A stretch of 64,000 nucleotides of DNA from Gamsiella multidivaricata (GCF_025024155.1 NW_026251710.1:744001-808000); one strand, 5' to 3'. Counted from the stretch's first letter, positions 12,528 to 25,448 are shown. Numbers and translations: made by a program. Notes: generated by a model not told the origin, from the letters alone.

Positions 12528-12605
12528 TTTAACCAGGGCTCGAACCTGGTCCCTTCGCGTTACAAGGGAGGTGCCCTGACCAGTATGCTAACTGAGCCAT
12601 CGGGC
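12528..12605 (-). promoter_or_regulatory. tRNA-like head with internal Pol III promoter, SINE copy 1
   Basis: The minus strand shows A-box-like TGGCTCAGTTAGCATACTGG and a canonical B-box GGTTCGAGCCC (12546-12536) within a perfect CCAGG/CCTGG T-arm, plus a CTTGTAA loop resembling tRNA-Thr(TGT). The acceptor ends (GCCCGAT and TTAAAGC) do not pair and the D-arm is disrupted, so this is a tRNA-derived promoter and not a working tRNA. Confidence 0.75.
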
Positions 12606-12625
12606 TAGAAGCCCAAATGGTTTCC

Positions 12626-13419
12626 TTTTTTTTTTTTTTTTTTTTTATTCAACATGGCCTCCGAGAGAGAACAATCAGTGCTGGTTTCCTAGTGAATAGT
12701 CTCTGAGACTTGTGTCTATCTGGCCCTAAATCTTCTAGTGTGGCAGTCGCACCATCTCCAACAACTTCACTGTAACCTCCCTAAGCGTCCCGAGGTCTTT
12801 CTCCTGCGATCCGCTCGGCTAGCTGGCAGGCTCCTCACCTGCTAATCTGCCAAGACCATCTCTCCAATTGTAACCTGTACATCTGGGAGATGGTCTTGGT
12901 TTCTTGAGAGCACGGAATCCGTTCTACTGGCTTGCGAGCCGAATCCTCTACTATTGTAACATTTCCTCCACCTCCTCGTCCCGTCTTTCCTCCACCTGAG
13001 GTCACTGGATGTGAGCTCAGATTAGCCTATTATAAAGTGGGCCTACTCACTTTTGAACTTATACCTGTAACCCCGGCAGGGGTAGCTAAGACGCATGCTG
13101 CCAGTGCAGTGGAATAACTTGTACACCCTGGTGTATAGCTGGGAAGTTCTGAACCAGCGCCTCTCGAAGTCCGGAGGCTAGCGCAAGGGCGAAATTTATT
13201 CTGAGCATTTTGTCAAGCGTTAAGGAAGGGGAAAGGAAACCCACAACGATTACATGGGGTAGTGCCACTCAATGTGGGGGTCGCCGGGGAAAGGAAACCC
13301 ACATAACTGAAGTGGGGTAGTACGCCCGACTCATGCTCCAAATAAATTTCTATGCGTAGCACATATTACTGTGCTTTAACCAGGGCTCGAACCTGGTCCC
13401 TTCGCGTTACAAGGGAGGT
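12626..13419 (-). mobile_element. SINE-like retroposon, 5'-truncated copy (about 794 bp), minus strand
   Basis: Nearly identical to the copy at 11784-12610 but missing the first 38 nt of the element, which removes the A-box side of the tRNA head while the B-box side remains. Its tail is A21. 5' truncation is the usual mark of incomplete reverse transcription. It lies between the second and third copies of the 15-bp target repeat and ends 112 bp upstream of tRNA-Ser. Confidence 0.8.
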
Positions 13420-13546
13420 GCCCAAATGGTTTCCTGGGGCCTCCGGGGCCTAGAAAAGGGAAAACTATATTCATAGAAATTGGCTATATAAAGGACATTT
13501 AAAACTCAGTCTCCAACCAATCAGAGCGAACCTTGACGGATCGTGT

Positions 13547-13627
13547 GTCAACTTGGCCGAGTGGTTAAGGCGTATGCCTGCTAAGTGTATGGGATTTCCC
13601 GCGCAGGTTCGAACCCTGCAGTTGACG
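13547..13627 (+). tRNA. tRNA-Ser(GCT)
   Basis: The acceptor arms GTCAACT/AGTTGAC pair fully and the D-arm is GGCCGAGTGGTTAAGGC. The anticodon loop CTGCTAA sits on a stem with G-T pairs. The variable arm is long (GGGATTTCCC), as in class II tRNAs, and the T-arm is GCAGGTTCGAACCCTGC. No intron. A T-run follows the 3' end at 13634-13640, a Pol III terminator. Confidence 0.95.
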
Positions 13628-14539
13628 CGACTCTTTTTTTGCATATTTTTGGGAGATGTACTTTTGGATGAGCGTACTCACCATGACCAGGCTGTATGTA
13701 GTGAACCATGAGCGTATGGATCGGTGTAGCTCTTTTTTTTTGGAATAATTCATTTGGCAACCTAGGTTGCCACAACCCTCCCCCTGCGGGAAGCCCATGT
13801 TAAATACTTTGTGTATTTGCCGTAGATGAAAGTGTCGTGGAACGTAAGAAACAGGCCCTCTTGCGAAGCAGGCGCCGTACGAACACAGTAAAGGCGTTAG
13901 TTAGACCGAGATACATAGACTTCCTGCAGAATGGACTTGCATGCTCAACATGGATAATAGATCTCCGGATGGGATATCAAATAGTTTATTCCTCATTTAT
14001 ATCACTGCTACCGATCGCATTTGCGGACAGAGGTCCCAAAGCTGAAAAAGTTGCTATGCACTTGCATTCGCTCCGTAGAGCGATAAATTCTTTTTCCTCT
14101 GATCCCGCAAAAAGTCGATAGTGTGACCAAAAAATAACAGGCAGGTACAACAGTTCTTTTTTTTGAATACAGAGTTGTTTATTTCCGTGGAATGCACAAC
14201 TAATACGCCCAAGCAAGACAGAAAATCTAAGTTAATGTGGCATGCGTTAGAAAGGACAGATTAGTGAGTAACCAATGCCTTTATATCAATGCCCTCATGT
14301 TCTGATCCCCAAGTGTAAATCTGCCATAAAGTCGAAACAATCCCGATCGCTGCAGTTTTTGGGTGAACAGAAACAAGAATCAGGAAAATAAGGTTGTCCA
14401 CATATTGATTCGGACAATGTAGATAAGTTTTTCAAGCATCATTTTGAAGGGGATTGCTGCGACTCTTCTTCTTCTATCTCGAAGAGATACTAATAGGACA
14501 GATAAGAACAGGAAATGATAAGAAAACAACACTTACAGT
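13628..14539. other. Intergenic, no gene recognised
   Basis: Short open frames only. This segment contains the 3' flank of tRNA-Ser and the 3' region of RPS18. Nothing further could be supported. Confidence 0.5.
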
Positions 14540-15992
14540 TTACTTCTTCTTGGAGACACCGACAACGCGACCACGACGACCGGTAGTCTTGGTGTGCTGA
14601 CCACGGACACGGACGCCCCAGTAGTGACGGAGACCACGATGAGCGCGGATCTTCTTGAGACGCTCCAGGTCCTCACGCATCTGGTTGTCGAGACCGTTGG
14701 CCAACAGCTGGGTGTACTTGCCATCGACAAAGTTCTTCTGTCTGTTGAGGAACCACTGGGGAACCTTGTACTGGGTGGGGTTCTGCATAATGGTGACGAG
14801 ACGCTCGAGTTCCTCGTTGGTGAGCTCACCAGCTCTATATTTCAATAATGACACAGAAGATATTGATGAGTCCAGCTGCCTCTTTCCAAGCTCAATGTCG
14901 AATCCTGATGGAACGCAGTAGCAAAGTGCTTCAGGGTGTCGAAATATCCAACCGTCTCCTTCGTGCTGCGATAGTGTTGGCCAAAACGAATACTCCAATG
15001 ATCCATTAAAAACCTCTTATATCCTCAACAGTATCTAAAAGGTCGATTTTCAAACTAGTCCAGTTATGTTTGCCGAAGAATCATTGCCCTGCCGCAGTCG
15101 CCTGCGCTAGACAGTTCCCGCAGCATGATGCCTGCACAGATCCTTCTTGATTGATATTGTTGCCTTCCTTGATGCCGTGTGTCCAGATAATTAGAACAAT
15201 GAAGTTGTTCTGCTTCCAATGAGCTCCAGTGAACGCACCTCTTCTTCAAGTCGATATCGGCCTTCTTGCAGACCAAGTTGGCATAACGACGACCGACACC
15301 CTTGATGTTGGTCTATTGGGTACAAGATAAAGCAAATAAAACGCTTGAGGGTCAGTTCTATTGTTCTTTTGTACAAGAGTCCTGGTCAAGTCAACAATCG
15401 GCCTTGCAATCTGTCTGTTGGAGAGACAGTGATGTCAGGTTCGTCTTACCATGGCAAACATAATCTTAGTCTTGCCCTCGACGTTCGTGTTGAGAACACG
15501 AAGAATGTGCTGGAACTGGCCTTTCTCGGGGACAAGGAGAGACTGTTGATGTCAACGGAAGTAGAGGATAAGACAAGTCCCTTAGTTAATAGGCTGATCG
15601 TATTGCCGAAGGGGAAAACTGATTCCTACAATCCATCCATCCAGATCTATGTCCTTGTTGGTGCTGCTGATCAACGGTGGGTTTTTTTCGAGCATAATTT
15701 CCCCAGGATGATCGTGAGGATTGACGTTGATTGTCACTACCAAATAGTGCACGAAATGGTGGAATAATGTGATTGATGGCCATGATATCTGGATGGATGG
15801 TTGCGGATGCCTGCATGGTATCATAAAGTGCCACTTTCCATCTTGGTTTGATTAGTGCGAAAAAAAGGAGTATCAAGAGAACGGACTCTCGATTCATTTG
15901 AACCAAGAGTGGCTTGTGGATAGTTTCCAACCACCCCAATCGATATCTTTTGTGCCTACCACAAACGCGCCAAGGTGTTCTCGGTCTACCAT
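14540..15992 (-). CDS. RPS18: 40S ribosomal protein S18 (uS13), 4 exons
   Basis: Small-subunit head protein contacting tRNA and the subunit bridge. The three certain exons are 15450..15542 ([20 protein letters not shown] onward), 15239..15312 ([20 protein letters not shown]) and 14540..14834 ([14 protein letters not shown] to the [13 protein letters not shown] end). They total 462 nt, giving 154 aa once an initiator Met is added, the usual length. The ATG must lie in a tiny upstream exon ending in phase 0. The best site I see is 15992-15990, followed by a GTAGAC donor, but another ATG upstream is possible. Introns are long (404, 137 and about 447 bp). RPL19 is transcribed divergently from about 570 bp away, so the two ribosomal protein genes may share a promoter. 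Confidence 0.93.
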
Positions 15993-16565
15993 CTAGCATC
16001 ACCGCTGATTTGCCTCACTTTAGTCCCTAAAGAGCACTTAGGAATTACAGTTACCAATTATAATTGCTTTGAAATACCTGCTGCCCTTATACCCATAGAA
16101 GGACGTGGAGTAATTGTTTACCTCCTCTTCTAAAAGCAGCATGTATATGAAGTAGAAAGGATGGGGATTCCTTCTATCATACAAAACTCTGACAAATGCA
16201 GTTAGAATAAGAAAACATCACTCTCACAATATCGTCCGCTGCGCATTGTATCTCGTCCATGTTAAGTCGAATGGTTCTTGTTCAGTCTCAGGGCGTATCC
16301 TAGAGAGTCAGCGCTACTGAGAGGATCGCAATTGAGCCGAAAGCAGGCTACAACTAAACGGTTGTTATTGTCTTAGCGCAAGACGGGTACTGGCTTCAAG
16401 TATCATATCACTTTGGGCGAAGACACTTGGGACTTAGTTGAAATTGCAAAGTATGCAGGTCATTCACCCTTAATAAATGGTATGGATGCAAAAATTTTCG
16501 GTGGTATTATTTTGATGGATTGATTGAAACCCTTTTTTTCCTCCTTTGCTTCTGTCGTTTTAAAC
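15993..16565. promoter_or_regulatory. Shared intergenic region between divergent RPS18 and RPL19
   Basis: About 570 bp separates the two inferred start codons. A pyrimidine-rich tract (CCTTTTTTTCCTCC, about 16530-16543) precedes the RPL19 start, as expected for a highly expressed ribosomal protein transcript. No specific factor site is claimed. Confidence 0.45.
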
Positions 16566-17912
16566 ATGTGCGTAACCGATTCATCTACCCAGGACCGATT
16601 CATCTACCCAGGACCGCATCATCATCGACTTCTTCGACTCCAGTCTCTGTCAAAATTGCGTGCAGGACTAGTGATGAGATTTGTGATGCTGGAACGGATC
16701 GTCGACTATTCTAATGTTGTCCGTCAGTCAAATCTGGAATCCTGGACCGAATCCCACATTTGTCCATTCTCATTCGACATTCAACTCTGGAACCCATCAT
16801 CAGTCGTCATGGACCCTCATCTACTCGACTTAGTGTTTCCAGTGCGCGATTTTTTCAGTGATTCCTGACAGTTTGTTCTGAATCTCTCTTCGTCAATCAC
16901 AGGGTTTCTTTGAGCAGTCAGAAACGTTTGGCCGCCGCCGTCTTGAAGTGCGGCAAGCGCAAGATTTGGCTTGACCCCAACGAGGTCACCGAGATCGCTA
17001 ACGCCAACTCTCGTAAGTCTTCAGCCGCCAACGTCATCTTTCTCGCCAATATATTCAGAAAGAAAACAGGAACGCTGTTACTCAGGGACTTTGCATCAGC
17101 ACAGCGATTTCAACATCACGGATTCCCACTCCATTTGTCAACTACCAGAGGCGTGTCTCGATACCATACGCAAATTTCACATACTTGACAGCACATTGTC
17201 TTTATTACTGTCAACATGGGGAGCGCTTTATTGTCATTCCTCCACATCGTTTACTATCAAGCCGCTTGACATTTCTACTGGTCGTTCACGGACTCCAACG
17301 ATATGGACTTAATTCAACTGGAGTCGACTGTTGCATTTGGACCAGCGCGCCCTCACATATCTGCAAATGCTCAGGAGATTCATTTTCTAATCGCGCTTGA
17401 ACTTTTTACTTCGCCTTACTTTTCCTTGTGCAATAGGCCAGAACATCCGCAAGTTGGTCAAGGATGGTCTTATCATCAAGAAGCCCCAGACCATGCACTC
17501 GCTTTTCCGCCACCGCGAGAAGCTCGCTGCCAAGCGTGCTGGTCGTCATTCCGGCACTGGTAAGCGCCAGGGTACCGCTGAGGCCCGTATGCCCACCACC
17601 GTCATCTGGATGCGCCGCCAGCGTGTCCTCCGCCGCCTTCTTCGCAAGTACCGTGAGTCTGGCAAGATTGACAGACACTTGTACCACGTCTTGTACATGA
17701 AGGCCAAGGGTAACGTCTTCAAGAACAAGCGTGTCCTTATGGAGTACATCCACAAGGTCAAGGCTGAGAAGCTCCGTGCCAAGTTGATCGCTGACCAGGC
17801 TGAGGCCCACCGCAACAAGACCAAGGCTGCCCGTACCCGCCGCAACGAGCGTGTCGCTGAGAAGCGCGCTGCCCTCACCGGCGTCGAGGTCACCGAGAAG
17901 TCCAAGAAGTAA
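16566..17912 (+). CDS. RPL19: 60S ribosomal protein L19 (eL19), 3 exons, start codon split by an intron
   Basis: Large-subunit protein with a long C-terminal helix. Model: join(16566..16567, 16903..17012, 17437..17912), 588 nt, 195 aa. Exon 2 enters in the codon ending G before [20 protein letters not shown], so the initiator is AT|G, with AT at 16566-16567, donor GTGCGT and acceptor CACAG. Exon 2 to exon 3 restores [15 protein letters not shown]. Later landmarks are [20 protein letters not shown] and [17 protein letters not shown], both eL19 hallmarks, then a Lys/Ala-rich tail. Introns are 335 and 424 bp. The tiny first exon is inferred from phase and a pyrimidine-rich leader, not from homology. 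An AATAAA lies 27 bp past the stop. Confidence 0.94.
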
Positions 17913-18672
17913 ATTTGATCGTTGGTCATCCCAAACTGAATAAATTTGCTCGCTGAACTTTTTTTTACATCAAACGACATTCAATTCGTAGCTGATTTTG
18001 AAGAAATAAAAGCTTTTATTCTTGATCGCTCAGCTCAGTCTTGTCTCTGAACCATTGATTGCCCTTTGCCAAAATCGTTCACTGTGGACTGCATTGTTCT
18101 CAACAAGTCGTCCAGTCTCGTGCTTGATCTATCGAACGCCTTTATATTCCTGTGGGATAATCCATGGCGATCAAGGGTGCCAATTCTTCTCGGTCGCGCC
18201 TAATTACATTCAGCTGCATTGTAGGGGAGATAGGCCGCACCCGAGGGACATTGCTGTTCTGTTGCCTTTACTGATTTCAAAGCAACTGGGAGCCATGTCA
18301 TGATATTACATCGGTCCTGGCTCCTGCCACCATTATCTGTCCTGGACACCCTGATCCATGCATTTCCAATTTTCAATTCCTAAGCGCAACATTTTCCACG
18401 CTGTTCAAGAATAATCTATGGCAGAAGAGTGAGCTACGAACTGTGTGATCTAGAATCCATTTTTAATATGAACAATGACTAAGACGGAAGCGGAGAAGCG
18501 AAAATGACGGTAATAGAGATGTGCATGATACGCCAATTGTGTGTGGCTGCCCTAGATGGCGACTCCCGAGGTGATCGTAGGTGGTGATACAAAGGCGAAG
18601 GTGACAGAATACAGCGAAGCAGGTCGAAAGCTATGCCCATGATTCTCTGCTTCCTGCCCCCGTGTTCTTCCC
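17913..18672. other. Intergenic, includes AATAAA at 17939-17944
   Basis: This is the 3' flank of RPL19 and the 3' flank of the convergent mitochondrial uS19 gene. I see no additional gene. Confidence 0.5.
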
Positions 18673-18930
18673 TTAACGGTTCTTGGTTTGGCGGTAGGAG
18701 AAGCGTTTCCTAGTGGGCGCGAACTCGCCCAGCTTGTGTCCGACCATCTCGTCGGTGACAGTTAGTGGGACATAGTCCTTGCCGTTGTGAATCTGGAACT
18801 TGAGGCCGACAAAGGAAGGGATGATGGTGCAGGCGCGTGCGTTGGTACGGACGGGGATGTTTTGGGTCAGTGCCTGCCTAAGACCAGGCAGAGCCACAAA
18901 GAAGGGACCTTTCCATGCAGAGCGTGGCAT
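18673..18930 (-). CDS. RSM19: Mitochondrial small-subunit ribosomal protein uS19m
   Basis: Single-exon gene of 85 aa. It has the S19 pattern: N-terminal [10 protein letters not shown], central [20 protein letters not shown] and C-terminal [15 protein letters not shown]. It binds 16S-type rRNA in the head of the mitoribosome small subunit. The bacterial-type sequence and short length indicate the mitochondrial form and not cytosolic RPS15. It is divergent from the GDP-fucose synthase gene with 318 bp between start codons. Confidence 0.92.
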   Translation of the reverse strand: MPRSAWKGPFFVALPGLRQALTQNIPVRTNARACTIIPSFVGLKFQIHNGKDYVPLTVTDEMVGHKLGEFAPTRKRFSYRQTKNR

Positions 18931-19131
18931 GTTGTGTTGTTGATGTTTAAAGGAGAGTAATTATGTGAGTTGGACGATGCGAGAGGTCGGCGATCTGTTT
19001 GCGATCGGCTTTGCAGGGGCCCTGTTGCCACTATGTTCCCTCAGCTCTGTTTACAAATGCCAGCTTCGAAATCTGAATCGACGTCACACCTCAGGCCTCA
19101 GGGCGAGCACCTATGAGGGACCGAAGTCTAA

Positions 19132-20644
<1,513 letters not shown>

Positions 20645-20844
20645 ATCTAGAAAGTCATTTCGTCATTAAAAAGAAAAAAAAAGAAACGGAATCCTCTCTA
20701 TTTCCCAATCATTAATCGTCCTTATTGTGCTGGTGGCGAAAAGAGGAGTAGATCCTGCTGAGGGTCTTTATTATTTGAGATGTCTCTACTCTGATAATTT
20801 AAATTGCTCTTCCATTGAGCAATCTATCGTGAGAATGAATGCGG

Positions 20845-22758
20845 CTACAGAGCCAGATCTTTGCCGGTGATGCGCTTGTAGAGATCCTTGACATCGGCAC
20901 TTATTGACTCAAAGTCCGAGGTTGCGTCATACGACTTAGAGACAAAGACTTGGTCCTTTATGCCATCGTCAATAGGTTCGAAAATATCTGTGATCAGAAC
21001 GAATCTATTAACGAAAATAAGAAAGACAGAGAGTAAACGCGTCAGTGAAAGGATATACTACGAAAGACATTGACATTAAATTGCTCGAGTTCCAGTGTCC
21101 ATACTGTTCAACAATAGGATCAAGAAGCGCAAGACCAGGCTTTATCTCCTCTTGCGGGTTATCTGTCTCAACGATCGTCGAAACACTAGCGACATAATAG
21201 CTTCTGTCGCAAACGCCGTGTGAGTGGGAAACGCCAGCAATGTAAATATCATGTTTGCGCTTGACTTGGTTCTGAGGGATGATCAGCTGGAATGAATCTG
21301 CGTCGTCGGTATTGGGTATGGGTTCACTGAGCAGGCAGATGGCGCGAACCACACGGGCAACCTTGCGGACTTTGTCTGGCGCGTAGGTGGGGTCGCAGAT
21401 AAGCTGGGAGCACCTGGCAACTTCATTGCCAGACCGAACGCCCACCACCTTGCCATTCTCGTATATAATCTCGTCCACTGGCTTGGTCAGCATGTATGTA
21501 CCGCCATGGAGAACTCCTAACCTATGTCAAAGTAACCGGTGACGGAGAAGTCAAGGGAAAGTTCTCGGCCGTGGGAATATAAGGCATGCACGTTAGTTAA
21601 AAGACCTTGATCCATACCGAGCAAATCCCTGAGGGAGTTCACCCAGACCGTGGAGAGGATAGATGTATGGTGACTTGCCCCAGCGAGCCCTCGAAGACAT
21701 GTATAATGCGATCCGGTCAAGCGTCTCCTGCGCGGGGCGGGTGAGATAGCTACAAATCGAGCGGAGGCATCGGAAAGGACTAGGACTTAATGAAAGAACA
21801 TAGGGCAAATGAAAATAGAGCCTTATCATGCGATATGCACTTGCCTGTCATCCGCATAAAACGCAAGAGCATGGCCGATAAAGTCGATGGTACCTTGCTG
21901 CAGCCTGAAATACTTGTAGACAGCCTCCATAGGCGTTGACCTGATATCCATGCCCTGGTGTGTCGAAGGCTCATCCATCTTGTAGTTTTTCAAGTACTCA
22001 AAGAAATTCATCAGCCTGCGCTTCTCAAAAATACCCATCAGCGGACAGCGAACTGCCTCTGCCTCTGTGGTAGGGACCTTTGCGATCTTATAGTCTCGGT
22101 AGACAAATGAGCCCGCGATCTGCTTGAACCTGAGATACTGAGTGACATCTGTGTGGATCAGCATCTTGACCAGCTCCCCATTGGCCATCATAAACTTTGG
22201 AACCAAGTCCACGTTATAGTCGCGGTCGCGTCCTAGCTCAGAAGGGGGCTCCTCGCCGTGGCGGAACTTTCTGAAAAGCTATCGAGTCGGAAATGCATTT
22301 GAGAATCCCACTGAGGGGCAGCAACCGGGCACTGTCGTCGATGAAAAGTTTTCCTTACTTGTGTCAGGTTGAGACTGGCGCTTTCGCCTCCGTAGTAATC
22401 ATGACGGTCCAGGAGGAGGACTTTCTTGCCCTCGACAGACAGCAGGCCAAATAGGATGCACTCTGTCAAGCCAGTGCCTAAGATAATAACGTCGTATTGC
22501 TTATTCTAGCAAAATGAGTACAATTGAAGGAATTGTTATTGTTGTTGTTGTTGTTGTACATGTCCTACGGCGTGATCGTAATTTGCTTTACACAATCGGG
22601 CTCTGTTGTTCGTATTCGGTTCGTACAACGCGTTATTGCGGCCCTTACAGCGCTTCCAATTCGCCTCTCATGAGCCAAACTTACCATCGTGTAAATGTGA
22701 TGCGTTTGGGGAATGGAATGAGAGCAGGGAGAGAGGATAAAGCACTCACCTGAACCAT
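20845..22758 (-). CDS. GDI1: Rab GDP-dissociation inhibitor (6 exons, one GC-AG intron)
   Basis: Extracts prenylated GDP-bound Rab GTPases from membranes and recycles them. Minus-strand exons 22750..22758, 22359..22505, 21845..22278, 21618..21749, 21105..21521 and 20845..21004 total 1299 nt (432 aa), in phase throughout. Landmarks: [20 protein letters not shown] with the first Rab-binding element, [22 protein letters not shown] with [29 protein letters not shown] (conserved GDI block) and [10 protein letters not shown] near the C-terminus. Length agrees with GDI (about 440-450 aa) and not Rab escort protein. Phase across exons 3-4 only works with a CAG|GCAAGT donor. The first exon is only 9 nt (MVQ) and less certain. 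Confidence 0.94.
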
Positions 22759-25448
22759 GTCGTCGCTGTGACTTAACAATTGGTCAGCTGTAGAGATATC
22801 TTCACGTCCGTTGAGACAAATGACCGAGACATGTCGAATGGAGAGTCGACCCTTCAGCTGCTGCAAGCCCTGGCGACAATCGCTGTACAGGAGCCAACAC
22901 CACCATGCTCTGCGTCGCTCTCCCCGTACACAACTGAACGCGCATGAGAAATAGACCAGCGCATCTCCACGGTTTTATTGTGCAACCCCATGGGACATGA
23001 TCCAATTTCCTTACCTGCGCTCTCACGCAATACACAAGCGCGTGAATGGGACGAGGGCGAGACAGATATACCTCTCGGACACCGCTCCGCTCTGCGTTCA
23101 AACATGCCAGTCGGCATACATCCATCTACTAACAATAAAAAAGAGTGCCTGTTAGGCCTCGATTGCATGTTAGGCCTCGATTGCATGAAGGTAGACAGAC
23201 CACTTGCTGCTGTTACTTAACATAGACTTTAATATGTGTTCTGAAAAAAAAAAAAAAGGCGTTTGTAGCAATAAGGGACTTTGATAATTTCATCCGCATC
23301 CACGTTCCGTAAGCTTTGCAATCGAGTGTCAAAAGTACTCATTCAGCTATACAATTGAACTAACGCTTCCTTGTTCACGTTTGCATGCGATAGGAGGTAT
23401 TGCCTCGAATTAGCGCTTTCAATCTTTCGAGAGTCAAGGCAGAGAACGACGTTCAGGCAAGAAGGTAGGTCCAACACCTAGTTCCGATAAACGACGCGCG
23501 TTTCTGCACAATAACGTACTTTTACGGTCTACGATGCCGGCCGACCCATATCATACTACCTTTCAATGTTTTAACTACTGGGGCGCGCTTTCTTCTTCAC
23601 GGCATGAGAAGTTCAGAGGGCGCTAATTTGACCGTCTATCCTGCACAGTCGTAGGCGTTGCTGGTGTTTACACATGCACACAGAGTGTCCAATTGGAACG
23701 TCTCCGCGTTCCCACAGATCCGAGCTGAATGTCGACCTTAAGTTTTGTGCTCCTGTGGTCATATCGGAAAAAAGAAGAGTTTGAATCCCGGCATCACTTG
23801 TTCCCATCTAGGGTGCAAATCACGTCTTGCAACTGTTCTTCTGGTCACAATTCATGATCCATCGCCGCAAATTCCAACTGATGGAATGTATACTTCTGGC
23901 TGGCTAAAAGAAAAATGAAGCGCGCGGAAACTGTAACTTCTGAGGCCCCGACTCGCATATTCTCGCTCATTTTGTCATCGAATTTGGCGACTGGATATTA
24001 TTGTTCCAGGCCAGCAGTAACTACAGGCCAAGGAAGGCTGGATTCCAATACATGTCCCCATGCTCACATCTGTGTTCCTGATGAAAATGAACTATTTCAT
24101 CTATAAGGTCTGCACATGCTTGCAGGGGGCCAGAACACTAGTACCTATTGTTATGTATGGCAGATAGACTAAAAGGCATCCTTAATCGAAAAGAGTGTCT
24201 ATAGTCTACCTCGGATTTGGATTCCAAGATGCAAGACAAACTTAGTTGACCATGAATCAAGTGTTTGGGTCAAGGTGTTTCTGCTTGTGGTTTCGCCATA
24301 GTGATGTAGGCCTTGTCGGTCGTGTCCCGCAACAAACAATTGTGAGCTGAGATCGCACCAGACCGCATGGCATATAAACACTTTGGGGTCCTATCCAAAT
24401 GCGACTGCCGATGTAGGTGAGCAGAGCATGTGTGGTGAGCATGAACAGCCCCATAGCGGGCAAAGTGGCCAGAAGTACAGGAGCTTTAAGGGCCAGCTTT
24501 GGTAACCTATCAATGCAAGAGGGTGACCATCGATTTTCTTCCTGTCCGCATGATAGGTTTTCCTTTGGGTCACCAAACGGGCCGGTCTTCCACCCAATCA
24601 GCGACGAGCAAAATTCGCACGAATTCACAGAAACGCACAAGGACATGCATAATGCACGAACCGGTGTGCTCATAGACTCTCCCTCGGACGTACTTCCGAA
24701 TGGTACATGCTCTTTGAAGTTGTTCTCCCTTATGGGCAATTGAATGACTGACTGACTCATAACTATGTTCTATCCTGAGGTCTGGCGCTGCAGCTTATGC
24801 TACTTGTCGATTAAGTTAAATACTCCAGTCAGAAATGCGTGGCACATCGAGCATGCGAATTGTCACGCCTAAAGGCTCGCGAATGACGACCCCAGCCACG
24901 AGTACAGTGCCTTCTGCTCTATTGTCGATATTCTATGCGGGATCATATGCGGAAACCCCGCCAGCGAAGAAGGAAAAGGCTATGGTAGCCTTGGAGGAAT
25001 GAAAGATGTAAACGTGAGTGCAGCCGAAATGGTGCGGACAGTAATGACAACCAATGAAAAAACGGTAACAGGGGTCAGAGTACGCAGTATTGCTGTTTTC
25101 GGACATTGCATATTTACTGTTGGTCAGAAGGGAAGGCGGGCAGTCCAACACCACCATCGCCTTCCTCTTTTGCCATGCAGATGGACAGCTTACAACTATC
25201 GATCCACATAAACAAGAGTAAAGCTTGGTACATGCACTTCGTAAACAGAAATGAAAAACAATCGACAACAGCTACCATCCAGCACGCAGATCGATAGCTT
25301 GAATAAACCTTTTCCTTCGCTAGCGCGAGAGCAACCATGGGATACACAAGCATATACAGTACTGGCCCATAGCAGTGATGTTTCGCCGCGGCCTATCGCG
25401 TCCGGCTGGTTCTACCATCAGGCTCCTATCTCATCTCCTGCGTTTCGC
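22759..25448. other. 2.7-kb intergenic stretch, no gene recognised
   Basis: Open frames on both strands overlap without family resemblance. An 18-base unit GTTAGGCCTCGATTGCAT is present twice in tandem at about 23151-23187, and an A13 run lies at about 23244. I cannot support a gene or RNA here. Confidence 0.45.

Larger units (their letters stand above)
11784..12610 (-). mobile_element. SINE-like retroposon, longer copy (about 827 bp), minus strand
   Basis: Read on the minus strand, the element begins TTCTAGCCCGATGG with a tRNA-like head carrying A-box and B-box sequence. It continues through about 730 bp of unfamiliar body containing a 13-bp-arm hairpin, and ends in A16 followed by the target repeat. 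Known SINEs have this order (Pol III head, body, poly(A) tail, target-site duplication), but most are 100-500 bp, so this one is long. No reading frame of convincing coding character spans the body. It has about 99.6% identity with the adjacent copy over their shared length (three substitutions: 11837/12684, 11996/12843 and 12123/12970), so amplification is recent. Confidence 0.8.
11769..13434. repeat. Threefold direct repeat of a 15-bp target site bracketing two retroposon copies
   Basis: The sequence GCCCAAATGGTTTCC occurs at 11769-11783, 12611-12625 and 13420-13434, exactly at the outer edges of and between the two SINE-like copies. It behaves as a target-site duplication that has been used or copied twice. 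Confidence 0.85.

Noticed and set aside
12528..12605. A functional tRNA gene on the minus strand
   Set aside because: The acceptor arms do not pair and the D-arm is disrupted. The B-box and T-arm survive as a SINE promoter.
12085..13268. Small reading frames repeated in both SINE-like copies
   Set aside because: They are identical only because the DNA copies are. They show no conserved protein features and no start context, and nearby stops interrupt them.
16671..16870. A C/D-box snoRNA in the first RPL19 intron
   Set aside because: A C-box-like GTGATGA occurs, but the nearest CTGA is about 190 bp away and no terminal stem was seen.
24257..24760. Overlapping frames in the 22.8-25.4 kb gap
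   Set aside because: No domain, splice signal or codon pattern distinguishes one from the other.
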